A stretch of 64,000 bases of DNA from Nemophila menziesii. Lineage: Eukaryota > Streptophyta > Magnoliopsida > Boraginales > Hydrophyllaceae. The stretch spans positions 186,001-250,000 of the forward strand of contig JARWIR010000018.1 of NCBI GenBank assembly GCA_029959085.1, given 5' to 3'. This document shows positions 63,481 to 64,000 of the stretch, one piece after another (the first letter of the stretch is position 1; the number at the start of each line of letters is the position of its first letter). Under the pieces are notes generated by a model that saw only the letters and a program-made list of their open reading frames with translations, was not told the origin of the DNA and did not search any database. The translations under genes were made by a program, and so were the position numbers.

Positions 63481-64000
63481 TTTTGTTTAAAGATAACTTC
63501 TACAGTTTTGATAGTTTATGATTGACATTAATTATTTTTGAGTTTGATTAGATAATAGTACATTTTAATTTGATATAGGAATGTAGGGGAAACGTAAAAG
63601 TAGATATGTTAGACTATAAGTCTATCACATACATTATCTTTTATAGTCAGTAATAAGTATCAATCCATGGGATAATTGTATTCTTTCACACCCATGAAAA
63701 AAATTTGAACTAAAAAATAGTGAGGACTTAGATGAGCTATGGGAACAAAAAAAAGAATGTAGTAGAAACCTACTCGGACAACACACTCAAAAAAAAGGGA
63801 CAACAAATCATGGCATATCATTATATCAATACTAATATACTCCGTAGAAATGGAAGAGATCTCATCCGTAGAAATGGAACAGCATGTGAGGGAATTTATT
63901 TGATCGCATAATAAATCCACAATCGACCCCCACAAGCTTCCATCCGAAATAAGGGGAAACGCAAGCTCACAAATCACATTCCGTGTTTTTGTTTATAAAG
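63481..64000. other. Terminal region without recognised genes
   Basis: AT-rich sequence. A small inverted repeat 'catggg...cccatg' lies at about 63666-63696. A direct repeat of 'ccgtagaaatggaa' occurs at 63842 and 63868. The minus-strand frame of about 105 codons (63660-63977) shows no family features and I do not call it a gene. Confidence 0.4.

Larger units (their letters stand above)
60245..64000 (+). mobile_element. Helitron-like element with captured exons (3' end not identified)
   Basis: The array stops after an A and the new sequence begins tctatataatattggagaag. Plant Helitrons begin with TC and very often with TCTATA...A..GGGAAG-like sequence, and insert between A and T. All recognisable gene pieces (AHL, ABCB, POP4 and unnamed exons) are on the plus strand and keep introns, which is typical of Helitron capture. 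No Rep/helicase and no CTRR-plus-hairpin 3' end were identified, so the right boundary is unknown and part of the right side could be host DNA. Confidence 0.55.

Noticed and set aside
63660..63977. 105-codon minus-strand frame at the window edge
   Set aside because: No recognisable motif, low-complexity flanks and no start context; not enough to call a gene.

Overview
The window is nuclear DNA of a flowering plant, probably a eudicot. The gene fragments are plant-type: chromomethylase with a BAH domain, an AHL protein with a PPC domain, a plant Raf-like kinase, an NTR-type thioredoxin reductase, an ABCB transporter and possibly a KIN14 kinesin. The DNA is very AT-rich and I found no intact host gene. 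Species cannot be assigned from sequence alone. Everything is repeat array, mobile element or captured gene debris.

Most of the window (1 to about 60,244) is a head-to-tail array of a macrosatellite unit of about 4.9-5.2 kb, with unit starts near 1, 4776, 12064, 14962, 19876, 25085, 29960, 35121, 39998, (51876), 55311 and 60197. Three unit types can be told apart. A is 4.88-4.91 kb, at 14962, 25085, 35121 and 55311. B is 5.16-5.21 kb and carries a LINE tail, at 19876 and 29960; truncated B units start near 12064 and 51876. C carries chromomethylase DNA, at 4776 and 39998. A and B alternate as a dimer of about 10.05 kb whose copies are nearly identical. The C-B-A order at 4.8-19.9 kb recurs at 44.4-60.2 kb. 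Every full unit carries, on the minus strand, a decayed Raf-like kinase exon with a catalytic loop.

The C unit at 4776 holds the most interesting object, an inverted repeat made of chromomethylase (CMT) fragments at 9087-10550. Methyltransferase motif I and the BAH domain lie in permuted order on the plus strand, followed after a 17-nt loop by an inverted, internally deleted copy. Transcription through it would give a long hairpin matching a CHG-methylation gene. The C unit at 39998 keeps the plus-strand arm but has lost the inverted arm, which is replaced by 2.2 kb of unrelated sequence (49660-51875).

Two gene-capturing elements interrupt the array at the same AT-rich position of the unit. 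The first is a 4.25-kb terminal-inverted-repeat element (about 40090-44351, Pack-MULE-like) with pieces of NADPH-thioredoxin reductase, probably a KIN14 kinesin, and unrecognised genes. The second begins at 60245 with a Helitron-like 5' end and carries, all on the plus strand, AHL, ABCB and RNase P/MRP POP4 exons plus a minisatellite. Its 3' end is not recognised and may lie outside the window.
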